DNA of 64,000 bases from Noviherbaspirillum humi (GTDB taxonomy: Bacteria; Pseudomonadota; Gammaproteobacteria; Burkholderiales; Burkholderiaceae_D): the NCBI RefSeq assembly GCF_900188095.1, contig NZ_FZOT01000003.1, positions 186,001 to 250,000 on the forward strand, written 5' to 3'. The notes below the pieces were generated by a model. That model saw only the letters and a program-made list of their open reading frames with translations, was not told where the DNA came from and made no database searches. This document shows positions 34,040 to 42,824 of this stretch, piece after piece (position 1 is the stretch's first letter; each line of letters opens with the position of its first letter). A program made the position numbers and the translations under genes.

Positions 34040-35230
34040 ATGCTCAACGATGCCACCCATTCCGCCGCGCAGGCGTCCGCCTCGCTTATTCGCGTGGCGC
34101 CTTTCTTCATCAGTTCCTTCGTCTGGAATGCGGCGCTGGGCATGACCTTCATCCTGATCCCGCTGTATGCCCGCTCGCTCGGCATGTCGGGCGTGCAGAT
34201 CGGCAGCCTGATCTCGCTGCCGATCGTGGTGCACATCGGCTTCAGCCTGATCGGCGGCGCGCTGGCCGACCGCCTCGGCGGCCGCAACCTTTGCATCATG
34301 GCTTGCGCCATCACCGCCATTGCGGCCTTGTGCTTCCTGGCCGCGGACGATTTCGCCTCGATGCTCGCCATTCAATTTCTGATGGTGATCGCCCGCTCCA
34401 CCTTCTGGACCGGCAATCTGGCGCTGGTGACCCTGCTGCCCGGCGATCCCGGCCGGCAGATGGGCCGCTTCACCATCGCCACCAACGGCGGCCAGATCGC
34501 CGGCAGCACCATTGCCGGCTATGCGGTGGCGCTGTCCGGCTATGCCGCCGGCTTCGCCATCATGGCCGGCGCCGGGATGATTGCCCTGCTGTTCACCATC
34601 ATCTATCGGCCGGCGGCGACGGCCGCGCGCAAGGCCGGCGTGTCGGCGTTCGCCACCTACCGCCAGCTGCTCGGTTCGCGCCCCATCCTTTACAGCATGT
34701 ATGGCGCCTACCTGTCGGCGCTGCCGATCGCCCTGCTGTTCTCCTTCTATCCCATCCTGCTGACGCAGCAGGGGCTGCATCCGGATCTCGCCGGCCTCCT
34801 GATCGCGCTGCGCGGCATCGGCGCGATCGCTGCCGGCTTCTTCCTCGGCCGCTTCATGAACGACGTGGAGCACGTCAGGCTGCCGCTGCTGTCTTCGCTG
34901 GCGATGGCGGCGCTGGTGGCGCTGACGGCGGTATCGACGCAGCCGCTGGTCATCGGCGTCTTCATGTTCCTGCTCGGCGTGGCCACCGCCGTGGTGACCG
35001 CATACGTGTACACGCTGATCCGCCACATCAGCTCGCAGGAGACCCGCGGCTCGGCGATGGCGCTGTTCAACGTCGGCTTCGGCATTTCCCTGCTCACCAC
35101 GCCGGCGCTGATGGGCGTGATGAAGGACCACATCGGCATTCAGAGCGCCTTCATCATCATCGGCGGCTTCACCTTGTTGTGCAGCCTGCTGCTGGCGCCC
35201 CTGCACCGCTGGGCGATGCGGCCGGACTGA
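34040..35230 (+). CDS. MFS transporter
   Basis: 396 aa with 12 hydrophobic segments. The loop after helix 2 reads GALADRLGGRNL, the MFS signature A-like motif. Start at MLNDATHSAA; AGAGG lies 11 nt upstream. Converges with a MarR gene (16-bp gap). It could export drugs or aromatic acids; nothing in the sequence fixes the substrate. Confidence 0.88.
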   Translation: MLNDATHSAAQASASLIRVAPFFISSFVWNAALGMTFILIPLYARSLGMSGVQIGSLISLPIVVHIGFSLIGGALADRLGGRNLCIMACAITAIAALCFLAADDFASMLAIQFLMVIARSTFWTGNLALVTLLPGDPGRQMGRFTIATNGGQIAGSTIAGYAVALSGYAAGFAIMAGAGMIALLFTIIYRPAATAARKAGVSAFATYRQLLGSRPILYSMYGAYLSALPIALLFSFYPILLTQQGLHPDLAGLLIALRGIGAIAAGFFLGRFMNDVEHVRLPLLSSLAMAALVALTAVSTQPLVIGVFMFLLGVATAVVTAYVYTLIRHISSQETRGSAMALFNVGFGISLLTTPALMGVMKDHIGIQSAFIIIGGFTLLCSLLLAPLHRWAMRPD

Positions 35231-35246
35231 GTTTCTGCCCCGCCGC

Positions 35247-35720
35247 TCACTTGGGCGGCGCCACATTGTCCTTCATGCGCCGCAGCAGGCGCCGCAGAAA
35301 CTCGGTCTCGTCCGCCGTGAATCCCGCCAGCGCCTTGGCCTGCACCTTCTCCGCCAGCGGCACGAGCGAAGCCACCAGCGCGATGCCGGCGTCGGTCGGC
35401 AGAACGTCGGTGGCGCGCCGGTCTTCCATGGACGGCTGGCGCAGCGCCAGTTCCTTGCCTTCCATCGCGGTGAGCATGCGGGCCAGGGTGGGCGGCTCGA
35501 TGCCCGCCGCTCCAGCCAGGTCGCCGAAGCGGATGCGGCCATGGTGCGCCAGCACGGTGGCGATGCGCCATTCGGGCAGGGAAATGCCGCGCTCGGCCAG
35601 GCCCACGCTGAACTCGTCGAATATCGCCAGGTGGCTCTGATGGATCAGGTAGGGGATGTAAGTCGTGAGATCGAATTCCAAAGTTCCATTTGGAGCATTA
35701 TTTGACGCATCATTCTGCAT
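35247..35720 (-). CDS. MarR-family transcriptional regulator
   Basis: 157 aa with a winged helix-turn-helix: LPEWRIATVLAHHGRIRFGD, GIEPPTLARMLTAMEGKELA and the wing RQPSMEDRRATDVLPT. The D-x-R-x-x wing is typical of MarR. The ATG at 35720 follows GGAAGGAAAG. Divergent from the gentisate dioxygenase operon, it is the likely ligand-responsive repressor of that operon, by analogy with MarR-type regulators of gentisate and hydroxybenzoate genes. Confidence 0.9.
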   Translation of the reverse strand: MQNDASNNAPNGTLEFDLTTYIPYLIHQSHLAIFDEFSVGLAERGISLPEWRIATVLAHHGRIRFGDLAGAAGIEPPTLARMLTAMEGKELALRQPSMEDRRATDVLPTDAGIALVASLVPLAEKVQAKALAGFTADETEFLRRLLRRMKDNVAPPK

Positions 35721-35812
35721 ATTTAGCTTTCCTTCCGTTATTTTTACCCGCATTTTCGCCCGCAAATCGGAATCATGCTTTTTCCAGCCTACGCTCATTC
35801 TGCCAATTTTTA

Positions 35813-35824
35813 TTCCAAACGGAA
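35813..35824. promoter_or_regulatory. Candidate MarR operator TTCC-N4-GGAA in the gentisate promoter
   Basis: TTCC AAAC GGAA overlaps a possible -35 (TTCCAA 35813-35818), 17 bp before TATATT (35836-35841), in the AT-rich region between marR and gtdA. A repressor bound here would block the gentisate promoter. Inference from symmetry and position. Confidence 0.4.
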
Positions 35825-35942
35825 GAAACAGGTGCTATATTAATCGCCGAATTAAAACATAAGCGACCCTTTTGGCATGGCTGGCCCGGCGAATCTGCAA
35901 GCGCAGAATGCCGGCGCATCGGCCGCATTCAAGGAGAGACAG

Positions 35943-36989
35943 ATGACATCCTCACTCGGACGTGTTGAAGACCTGCCGGTCGATTACGTCGACGGCCTGA
36001 AAAGCCGGAACCTGCTGCCGCTGTGGCCGGCGCTGCGCGCCGTGCTCCCGTACGGCAAACCCTCGCGCAAGACCCTGCCGCAGCTGTGGAAATACGCCGA
36101 CGTGCGCCCCAACCTGATGCTGGCCGGCGAACTGACTCCGATCGAAAAGGCCGAGCGCCGCGTGCTGGTGCTGTGCAATCCCGGCCTCGGCCTGGAAAAC
36201 ATGCAGGCCACGCCCTCGATCTACATCGGCCTGCAGCTGATCCTGCCGGGAGAAAACGCGCCCAACCACAAGCACACGCCGTCGGCGGTGCGCTTCGTGG
36301 TCGAGGGGCGCGGCGGCTATACCGTCGTCAATGGTGAAAAGCTGCCGATGGAAAAGGGCGACCTGATCCTCACCCCGCCCGGCCTCTGGCACCAGCACGG
36401 CCACGACGGCACCGACCCGGTGATCTGGCTCGACGCCCTCGACCTGCCGCTGGTCTATGGACTCGAGGCCTCCTACGCCACCGAGGCGCCGCTGCAGGAC
36501 ATCACCGACCCGCACAATTCCTCCGTTTCCCGCTTCCGCCAGGGCGGCGTGGTGCCTTACGCTTCCCTCGCCCGCCAGCGCGCCGACTATCCGCTGCTGC
36601 GCTTCCCGTGGAAGGAAGTGCGCCAGACCCTGGCCGACATCGCGCGGACCACGCCGCTCGGGCAGCCAGTGCATGTGGCCTACGTCAATCCCGAAACCGG
36701 CCAGGAATGTCTGCCGACGCTGGGCTTCTCCGCCCTGATGCTGCGTCCGGGCGAGGAAGTGCGCCTGCCGCGCCGCTCCGCCTCCGCCGTGCTGCACGTG
36801 GTCGAAGGCGAAGGCAATGCCTTCATCGATGACATGGCCTGCGGCTTCGCGCAGGCCGACACCATGGCGGTGCCGACCCATGCCGAGCTGCGCCTGTCGA
36901 ATGCCTCGAACAAGGAGCCGGCCTTCCTGTTCATGGTCGACGATGCCCCGCTGCATCGCAAGCTGGGTTTTTACGAAGTGTTTGCTTAA
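35943..36989 (+). CDS. gtdA: Gentisate 1,2-dioxygenase
   Basis: 348 aa bicupin, the usual length of the family. The first cupin carries the iron ligands in [15 protein letters not shown] (H109, H111) with a further His in LWHQHGHDG. The second, degenerate cupin lies at about 230-340. Family reaction: O2-dependent cleavage of gentisate between C1 and C2 to maleylpyruvate. AAGGAGAGACAG precedes the ATG. Followed after 9 nt by fumarylpyruvate hydrolase. No maleylpyruvate isomerase gene is adjacent; it must lie elsewhere or be dispensable. Confidence 0.95.
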   Translation: MTSSLGRVEDLPVDYVDGLKSRNLLPLWPALRAVLPYGKPSRKTLPQLWKYADVRPNLMLAGELTPIEKAERRVLVLCNPGLGLENMQATPSIYIGLQLILPGENAPNHKHTPSAVRFVVEGRGGYTVVNGEKLPMEKGDLILTPPGLWHQHGHDGTDPVIWLDALDLPLVYGLEASYATEAPLQDITDPHNSSVSRFRQGGVVPYASLARQRADYPLLRFPWKEVRQTLADIARTTPLGQPVHVAYVNPETGQECLPTLGFSALMLRPGEEVRLPRRSASAVLHVVEGEGNAFIDDMACGFAQADTMAVPTHAELRLSNASNKEPAFLFMVDDAPLHRKLGFYEVFA

Positions 36990-36998
36990 GGAACAATC

Positions 36999-37697
36999 AT
37001 GTCCCAATACCTGTTCGCCCCCGCCCCCGTCGTCGCCGCGCCTGTCCGCGGCAGCAGCCAGACCTATCCGATCCGCCGCATCTTCTGCGTCGGCCGCAAC
37101 TACGAAGCGCATGCCAAGGAGATGGGCGTGCAGGTCGACCGCGAGGCGCCCTTCTACTTCACCAAGAGCGCGCATACCTATGTGCCGTCCGGCGCCACCG
37201 TGGCCTATCCGCCCGGCACCGCCAACTACCACTATGAGATGGAACTGGTGGTGGCGATCGGCAAAGAAGGCTTTCGCATCGACAAGGACAAGGCCCTGGA
37301 GCATGTGTACGGCTATGCCTGCGGCCTCGACATGACCCGGCGCGACCTGCAGCTGGTGGCGCGCGAGCAGCGCCGCCCGTGGGACCTCGGCAAGGACTTC
37401 GAGGAGTCCGCCGTGCTGGGCGAGATCGTGCCGGCGGCCGAGAGCGGCCACTTCAGCCAGGGCGCGATCGAGCTGCGGGTCAACGGCCAGACCAAGCAGG
37501 CTTCCGACCTGACGCTGCTGATCCACGCCGTGCCGGAAATCATCGCCCACCTGTCGGGCTATTACCACCTGATGCCGGGCGACCTGATCTACACCGGCAC
37601 GCCGGAAGGCGTAGGCCCGGTGGTGTCCGGCGACCTGATCGAAGGCAGCATCGCCGGCCTGGGCGGCATCTCGCTGAAGATCGGCGACAAGGCTTAA
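36999..37697 (+). CDS. nagK: Fumarylpyruvate hydrolase (FAH family)
   Basis: 232 aa fumarylacetoacetate-hydrolase fold. IFCVGRNYEAHAKEMG starts the domain; the metal ligands lie in the segment NYHYEMELVVAIG and in GYACGLDMTRRD. GTPEGVGPVVSGD closes the domain. Family reaction: fumarylpyruvate to fumarate and pyruvate, the last step of the gentisate pathway. Translated 9 nt behind gtdA, certainly the same operon. FAH paralogues act on acylpyruvates, but the context strongly favours the NagK role. Confidence 0.93.
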   Translation: MSQYLFAPAPVVAAPVRGSSQTYPIRRIFCVGRNYEAHAKEMGVQVDREAPFYFTKSAHTYVPSGATVAYPPGTANYHYEMELVVAIGKEGFRIDKDKALEHVYGYACGLDMTRRDLQLVAREQRRPWDLGKDFEESAVLGEIVPAAESGHFSQGAIELRVNGQTKQASDLTLLIHAVPEIIAHLSGYYHLMPGDLIYTGTPEGVGPVVSGDLIEGSIAGLGGISLKIGDKA

Positions 37698-37773
37698 GCG
37701 CCTGTGGCGGGCGCCGGCCGGCGCCCGACGCATGCGGCTGGCAGCGCTCGTCTTCACGCAAGGCGAGAAGAGC

Positions 37774-37969
37774 ATGTCGCGTCATCTTCCATAGAGGTAC
37801 AGGATTTCGTCGACACGCGCCGCTTCTCCGGCCAGCGGATGCTGATGTCCCGCGCTGCTTCAGCGTCGTCGCCATCGACGGCTTCGACGCCGCCATCATC
37901 GGCTTCATCGCTCCCTCGCGGCGCGGATCACGCCCCGCGCGGCGCATCTACCGTCACGTCGGCGCATGA
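37774..37969 (+). pseudogene. Decayed aromatic-acid MFS transporter (PcaK/MhbT/GenK-type), N-terminal remnant
   Basis: Two frames carry consecutive pieces of the conserved N-terminus of aromatic acid:H+ symporters. VQDFVDTRRFSG is read in one frame from about 37795. Then CFSVVAIDGFDAAIIGFIAP follows in the next frame from about 37857, after a frameshift. Beyond that the sequence is scrambled and stops at 37969. Intact members are about 450 aa, so more than 80% of the gene is gone. It lies directly downstream of gtdA-nagK, the normal place for a gentisate/3-hydroxybenzoate transporter. Confidence 0.7.
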
Positions 37970-38068
37970 TCGAGACCCTGAAGCCCAATGGGCCAGGGAC
38001 TTTTTCGTTCTTCTGCCTCTGGTCAGGCCCGGCGATCATGGTTGACGCGGCCGGTCGTCGATGATCGT

Positions 38069-39322
38069 TCAGCTCCGCTCGGTCGCCGATGCTGCCGGCG
38101 ATTCTCTACCCGCCGCTGCATCCCTGCGCGCGCGGCGCAGATAGAGCGCGCCGACCAGTGCCGCCGCGATGCCGGAAGCGGCGCCGACGCCGAGCGCCCA
38201 GCGCGGCCCGAAGCGGTCGGCCACCCAACCGACCACCGGCGCGCCGAAGGGCGTGGCGCCAAGCAGGATGGCGAGCAGGATCGCCATCACGCGGCCACGC
38301 ATGCCGGGCTCGGTCGTCAGCTGCACCACGCTGTTGGTGGAGGTGGTGAAGGTCTGCGCCGCCACGCCGATCAGCACCAGCGCCGCGCCGAACAGCCAGG
38401 CATTCGGCATCAGGGCCGCCAAGGTGCAGCCGATGCCGAATGCCGCCGCCGCCGCGACCAGGCGGGCGACATGCGGTTGCCCCCGCATCGCCGCCATCAA
38501 CGCGCCCGTCACCGAGCCGATCGCCATGGCGGAGGACAGCACGCCGTACTCGCTGGCATCGGCGCGAAACACCGTGACCGACATGGTGGAAATGAAGATG
38601 GGGAAATTCAGGCCGAAGGTGCCGATCAGGAACAGCATGAACAGCACCACCTTCAGGTCGGGCCGGTTCCACACATAGCGAAAGCCCGCCGCCAGCCCGC
38701 CGCGGGACCGCGCCGGCCCTTCCCTGCGGTTCAATTCATGCAGCCGCAGCAGCATCAGCGAACCGATCACCGCCACATAGGAGGCGGCATTGATGATGAA
38801 CACCCATCCGGTGCCGACCGAGGCGATCAGCGCGCCGGCGACCGCCGGCCCCACCATGCGCGCGGCATTGAACGACGTGGAATTCAGGGCCACCGCGTTG
38901 GAAAGGTCGGCCTCGCCCACCAGCTCCGAGACGAAGGTCTGGCGCGCCGGCGCATCGAAGGCGCTGACGATGCCGAGCAGCAGCGCGAAGCCGTACACAT
39001 GCCAGAGCTGGGCCACGCCAAGCAGCGTCAGCAGGCCGAGGCCGAGCGCCAGCAAGCCCATGGCGGACTGGGTCACCATCAGCACCTTGCGGCGGTCGAA
39101 ATGATCGGCCGCATAGCCGGTCAGCGGCAGCAGCACCAGCTGCGGGCCGAACTGCAGCGACATCACGATGCCGACCGCGGTGGCGTTCTCCTGCGTCAGA
39201 TGAGTTAGCACCAGCCAGTCCTGGGCGGTGCGCTGCATCCATGTGCCGACGTTGGAGACCAGCGCGCCGGCGGCCCAGACACGGTAGTTGAACCGGGCCA
39301 GGGAACGGAAAGTGCCTTTCAT
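38069..39322 (-). CDS. MFS transporter (EntS/MFS_3 type)
   Basis: 417 aa with 12 predicted transmembrane helices. The N-terminal NYRVWAAGALVSNVGTWMQRTAQDWLVL and GYAADHFDRRKVL are hallmark segments of the MFS_3/EntS-like exporter group. AAGGATGATTTG precedes the ATG at 39322. The C-terminus is a charged Arg/Ala tail. Not obviously in an operon. A paralogue of the same subgroup is at 42825. Confidence 0.9.
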   Translation of the reverse strand: MKGTFRSLARFNYRVWAAGALVSNVGTWMQRTAQDWLVLTHLTQENATAVGIVMSLQFGPQLVLLPLTGYAADHFDRRKVLMVTQSAMGLLALGLGLLTLLGVAQLWHVYGFALLLGIVSAFDAPARQTFVSELVGEADLSNAVALNSTSFNAARMVGPAVAGALIASVGTGWVFIINAASYVAVIGSLMLLRLHELNRREGPARSRGGLAAGFRYVWNRPDLKVVLFMLFLIGTFGLNFPIFISTMSVTVFRADASEYGVLSSAMAIGSVTGALMAAMRGQPHVARLVAAAAAFGIGCTLAALMPNAWLFGAALVLIGVAAQTFTTSTNSVVQLTTEPGMRGRVMAILLAILLGATPFGAPVVGWVADRFGPRWALGVGAASGIAAALVGALYLRRARRDAAAGRESPAASATERS

Positions 39323-39596
39323 CAAATCATCCTTGGTTCTTGACGCATGCGATGCATTATCCATGCGGACACAGGTCAGTGTGCGGCGCGGCGGGAAAGT
39401 TCCGGCCCGCGGCGCGCCCGGAGATCGGGCAAGCCCATCGTCTCCCATGCCGCCGCAACGCGGCTTCAGAAACAGGAAAATGCGTGCTGCTCAAGGCAGG
39501 CAAAGGCGCGGCCGCATTCGGCTTCCCTTGTTTGTCAGAGATCATTTCAGCTGCCCGCGCGGATGATATAACTCTGCCAACGGTCGGGGGATAGCA

Positions 39597-39866
39597 ATGC
39601 AAGATTTCGAGTACGAACTGGAGTGGGATGGTCCGGGCGCTTACGTCCTGGTGCCGGCCACCGTTCACTATGGCGAGGCGATGTGGGACCAGGTGCCGAT
39701 TCCGCTGCCCATCACGAACAGCGTCGCCGAACTGGAGCATGAACTGGAAGAGCATCTGTACGTGCTGGAAGCGCTCGGCGACGGCATCACTTCCATCTGG
39801 CGCAAGGGCGGCGTCATCTACAAGTCGGCCACCGAGTGGCCGCTGACATGGCTGCCGCATCCGTGA
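39597..39866 (+). CDS. Hypothetical protein, 89 aa
   Basis: Acidic soluble protein with the segments FEYELEWDGPGAYVLVPATV and VAELEHELEEHLYVLEALGDG. GGTCGGGGGATAGCA is upstream. Ends with a Trp-rich tail (EWPLTWLPHP). No family recognised. About 90 bp upstream of pssA on the same strand, possibly co-transcribed. Confidence 0.65.
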   Translation: MQDFEYELEWDGPGAYVLVPATVHYGEAMWDQVPIPLPITNSVAELEHELEEHLYVLEALGDGITSIWRKGGVIYKSATEWPLTWLPHP

Positions 39867-39954
39867 GCGCGACGACCCTGCATGCGACGTCCCGTCGCCG
39901 GCGGGCGGCGGCGAAGCAGCGCCTGTGCCGCCATCCCAACCCTTGCAGGAATTG

Positions 39955-40593
39955 ATGCCCATGTCCGATCCGAGCGGCCGCCCCAGGCACTTCTCCATGA
40001 TCCGCGGCTTCCACCTGGCGGACTTCTTCACCCTCGGCAATGCGGCCTGCGGCGTGATCGCCATCTTCTTCGCCATGCGCCATGCCGCCAGCCAGGATCT
40101 GCGCGATTTCTTCCTCGCTGCGGCCATGGCGCCCGCCGCCTTCATCTTCGACGTCCTCGACGGCAAGATCGCGCGCTGGCGGCGGCAGCATTCGCCGCTC
40201 GGCCGCGAACTGGACTCGCTCGCCGACGTCATTTCCTTCGGCATCGCGCCTGCCGCGCTCGGCTTCACCGCCGGCCTGGACGGCGCCGGCGACTGGATCG
40301 CGCTCATCTACTTCGTCTGCTGCGGCGTGAGCCGTCTGGCCCGCTTCAACGTCACGGCGGAAACCTTGTCGGAGGGCGGCGACAAGGTTGCTTATTTCGA
40401 AGGCACCCCGATCCCGACCAGCGTGCTGCTGACGGCGGTGCTGGCCTACTGCGCCTGGCAGGGAAGATTGCAGGATCAGCTGGTTGGCGGCGCATGGGAG
40501 ATCGGCGGCATCGTGCTGCATCCGCTGGCCTTGCTGTTCGTCCTGTCCGGCACGCTCATGATCAGCAAGACGCTGCGCATTCCGAAGTTCTAG
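39955..40593 (+). CDS. pssA: CDP-diacylglycerol--serine O-phosphatidyltransferase-like protein
   Basis: 212 aa integral membrane protein with the CDP-alcohol phosphotransferase motif DG-x2-AR-x8-G-x3-D-x3-D fully conserved (D69, G70, A73, R74, G83, D87, D91). N-terminus FHLADFFTLGNAACG is typical of phosphatidylserine synthase (PssA type II). Reaction: CDP-diacylglycerol + serine to phosphatidylserine, the first committed step towards phosphatidylethanolamine. The start could be 39955 or 39961; AGGAATTG precedes. This is a single copy here, away from the ilv genes where many betaproteobacteria keep it, so it could be a second paralogue. Confidence 0.88.
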   Translation: MPMSDPSGRPRHFSMIRGFHLADFFTLGNAACGVIAIFFAMRHAASQDLRDFFLAAAMAPAAFIFDVLDGKIARWRRQHSPLGRELDSLADVISFGIAPAALGFTAGLDGAGDWIALIYFVCCGVSRLARFNVTAETLSEGGDKVAYFEGTPIPTSVLLTAVLAYCAWQGRLQDQLVGGAWEIGGIVLHPLALLFVLSGTLMISKTLRIPKF

Positions 40594-40612
40594 CGCGGAC
40601 GAGGTGAAAGCG

Positions 40613-40684
40613 ATGAAGAAATGTCTCGCGGCGATTGCAGCGCATCTTCTTCACGTCTGGAGTGCACGTCAGGAGCGCAAATGA
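40613..40684 (+). CDS. Possible 23-aa microprotein
   Basis: MKKCLAAIAAHLLHVWSARQ... with GAGGTGAAAGCG before the ATG, an unusually good ribosome binding site. It forms an amphipathic helix with Cys4. It ends exactly at the terminator hairpin downstream of pssA, 19 bp after the pssA stop. Could be chance; no family. Confidence 0.25.
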   Translation: MKKCLAAIAAHLLHVWSARQERK

Positions 40685-40712
40685 AAAACGCCGTCGCATG
40701 GACGGCGTTTTT
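40684..40712. terminator. Bidirectional Rho-independent terminator
   Basis: AAAAACGCCGTC-GCATG-GACGGCGTTTTT: 12-bp perfect inverted repeat with A/T flanks, serving both the rightward pssA transcript and the leftward tRNA-Ala transcript. Confidence 0.92.
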
Positions 40713-40718
40713 GTATCC

Positions 40719-40794
<76 letters not shown>

Positions 40795-40922
40795 GGATGA
40801 CTGCTTCATCGTTCGAAGCGGCGCGAAGTGTACCACGACGATTCCGGCTTGCCTAGGGCGCGCTTCGCGGATCTTGAACGCCTGGCCAACGCAGCATCGG
40901 CGCATGATGCCGCCGGCCTTCC

Positions 40923-42248
40923 TTACTGCCGCGGCGTCTTCGGGAAGCGGTTCTGGCGCCGCTTCTGCTCGCCGCCCTGGCCCTTGTTGTTATTGTTGTT
41001 GAACTTCTTCTTCGGCCAGGAGCGGCCGGCGGCATTCATCGCGGCGGGGTTGTCCAGCCAGGTGCTGAGCTGGTCGCGGATGCGGCCCATGCCGCCCGTC
41101 ACGCGCAGATAGCGATGGCCGTAGGTGCGGCGCAGGAATTCATCCGCCTGCACCGGCACGCCTTCACGCTGGCCGAGGATGCGCTGGCACTCCTGCAGCA
41201 CCGGCGCGTTCTGCATGGCGTCGGTGGCCACCGACGACAACTCGAACTGCGGGAACTGCTGGCGCAGGTCCTCGAAGTCGCGCCCATCCATGCCGATGAT
41301 CGCGATCTTCGGCTTGAAGCTGCTGTTGGGCGACGGCGGCAGCTTGGGATCGAACAGCGGCTGCACGTCGTTGTCGGCGGCATGATGGTCGTCGTCGACA
41401 TGGGCTGCCGCCGCCTGGACCGGCGCCACCGGCGCCGCATTCACCGGTTGCGAATTGGTGTTGAAGTTGCCAGGCTGACGCGCACGAAACTCCTTCTGCG
41501 GACGACCCTGTGCCGGCGCGGGACGCGCCGCGCCGCCGGCCGCCTGCGACAGCGCCGCCTGCAGCAGCGAGGACAAGGCTTCGCCGCCCTGCTGCTGCGA
41601 CAGCGCGTTTACCAGCGCCGAAGCCAGCTCCTGGCAGAACATGGCGACGAAGGGACGCGCCACTTCGGCCAGCGTCGCCGCGCCGGGCAGCACGGCATCC
41701 TGGGATGATGGCAGGCGCGGCGATGCGGCCGAAGCCGCCGGCTCGACGGCCGCTGCCGGAGGATTCGCAGGCGCCGCCGCTTGCGGCGCGGTCGCGCTCA
41801 CGCTGGCGGCAGACGGTTCCTGCTCGACCGCGCCGGCGTCATCCTCGCCCGCCGCCTCGACGGCAGGCTCGGCATGCCGCGCGCGGCTCCTGTGCACGGG
41901 CGCCGCATCGGCCGCTTCCGTCTCCGCTGCCTCCCTGGCGCCGGACTTCCTGCCGCGCTTCGCCTCGCCCTCGGTCTCGCCCGCGCCGTCGAGCCCTTCG
42001 AAGATATGGCCGAGGCGCTGGCGGCTGGCCTGGAAGCCCTGGGAGATCGAAATCAGCTTGCGGTGCCTTTCCTCAGGCAGGACTTCCTGGGCGAGGAAGA
42101 TATCCTTCGCCTTGACTTCTTCGAGGTCGCGCGAACGGGCGAAGTCCTCTCCCTTCATGCGGATGAGGCGCTTGGCGATCGCTTGCCATTCTTCTTCGGA
42201 CCATTTGATGATGGCGTTGGAGGCGGTTTTTTCGGATTGACGGGCCAT
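40923..42248 (-). CDS. Large partly disordered protein with conserved ends, 441 aa
   Basis: No family recognised. Residues 1-85 are compact and helical (IIKWSEEEWQAIAKRLIRMKG). Residues about 90-300 are Ala/Pro/Glu-rich and disordered. Residues about 315-410 look like a small Rossmann-like domain (KPKIAIIGMDGRDFEDLRQQ ... GHRYLRVTGGMGRIRDQL). The C-terminus is a basic, Asn/Lys/Arg-rich tail (PKKKFNNNNNKGQGGEQKRR), as in nucleic-acid-binding proteins. Soluble, no signal. The ATG is preceded by AAT-rich sequence with a weak site. The architecture suggests an adaptor that binds DNA or RNA; this is inference only. Confidence 0.75.
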   Translation of the reverse strand: MARQSEKTASNAIIKWSEEEWQAIAKRLIRMKGEDFARSRDLEEVKAKDIFLAQEVLPEERHRKLISISQGFQASRQRLGHIFEGLDGAGETEGEAKRGRKSGAREAAETEAADAAPVHRSRARHAEPAVEAAGEDDAGAVEQEPSAASVSATAPQAAAPANPPAAAVEPAASAASPRLPSSQDAVLPGAATLAEVARPFVAMFCQELASALVNALSQQQGGEALSSLLQAALSQAAGGAARPAPAQGRPQKEFRARQPGNFNTNSQPVNAAPVAPVQAAAAHVDDDHHAADNDVQPLFDPKLPPSPNSSFKPKIAIIGMDGRDFEDLRQQFPQFELSSVATDAMQNAPVLQECQRILGQREGVPVQADEFLRRTYGHRYLRVTGGMGRIRDQLSTWLDNPAAMNAAGRSWPKKKFNNNNNKGQGGEQKRRQNRFPKTPRQ

Positions 42249-42824
42249 AGAGTAAATATGTGCGTTGGCGTGGGCGCACGACAGCGTGCGCCCGGTTGAG
42301 CGTTAATGCGGGCCGACTGCGGCAGCGGCTTTACAGGGATGAATCCTTGATTAAATATCGAGCCATTCGCGGCAAGGGAACTGGTTCGTTGCAAGACCAG
42401 TCGCAAGCTGCCTTCGGGAATGACCGAGACAGCGCCATGCATTTCGATGCGATGCAATGAAACGGTAGGATAGCACGCCTGCAGGCACACTGTAACGCCG
42501 CACATTTAATCCGCCTTGATCCCGGGCAGGCCTTGCCGCCTGCGAGCGCGCCGCATGCAGCCGCTTAATCGGCGGCACGGGCGATTAACGCCGGCCCGCC
42601 GAGAATCGCCGCGCCGGGCCGCCTTCTGCGCCGGACCGCGGCCTGTAACCATTAATTCCCTGCCCGATGAACCGGCAGCCTTAACCGCCTTCGCCGCAAG
42701 CCCATGGGCGTTGGCAAATGCGTAATCGCACTACGCACTATAATCGTGGCTTTTCCGTTTCCGCCGCCTGCCGCCGGTTTGCGCAAGTCACACTGCGCCG
42801 GCGATGCACGCGTAGGCACCTCTC
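42249..42824. other. Intergenic stretch between divergent genes
   Basis: About 575 bp between the 441-aa gene and the MFS gene. A perfect -10 hexamer TATAAT occurs at 42739-42744 on the plus strand, 81 bp before the MFS ATG, but the nearest -35-like TTGGCA is 22 bp away. Several TTAAT/ATTAA repeats occur in 42500-42680. No open frame has a credible start. Confidence 0.4.

Noticed and set aside
33974-35266. 430-codon minus-strand frame opposite the MFS gene at 34040
   Set aside because: Shadow with Arg/Gln/Gly-rich content; the plus frame is a typical MFS protein.
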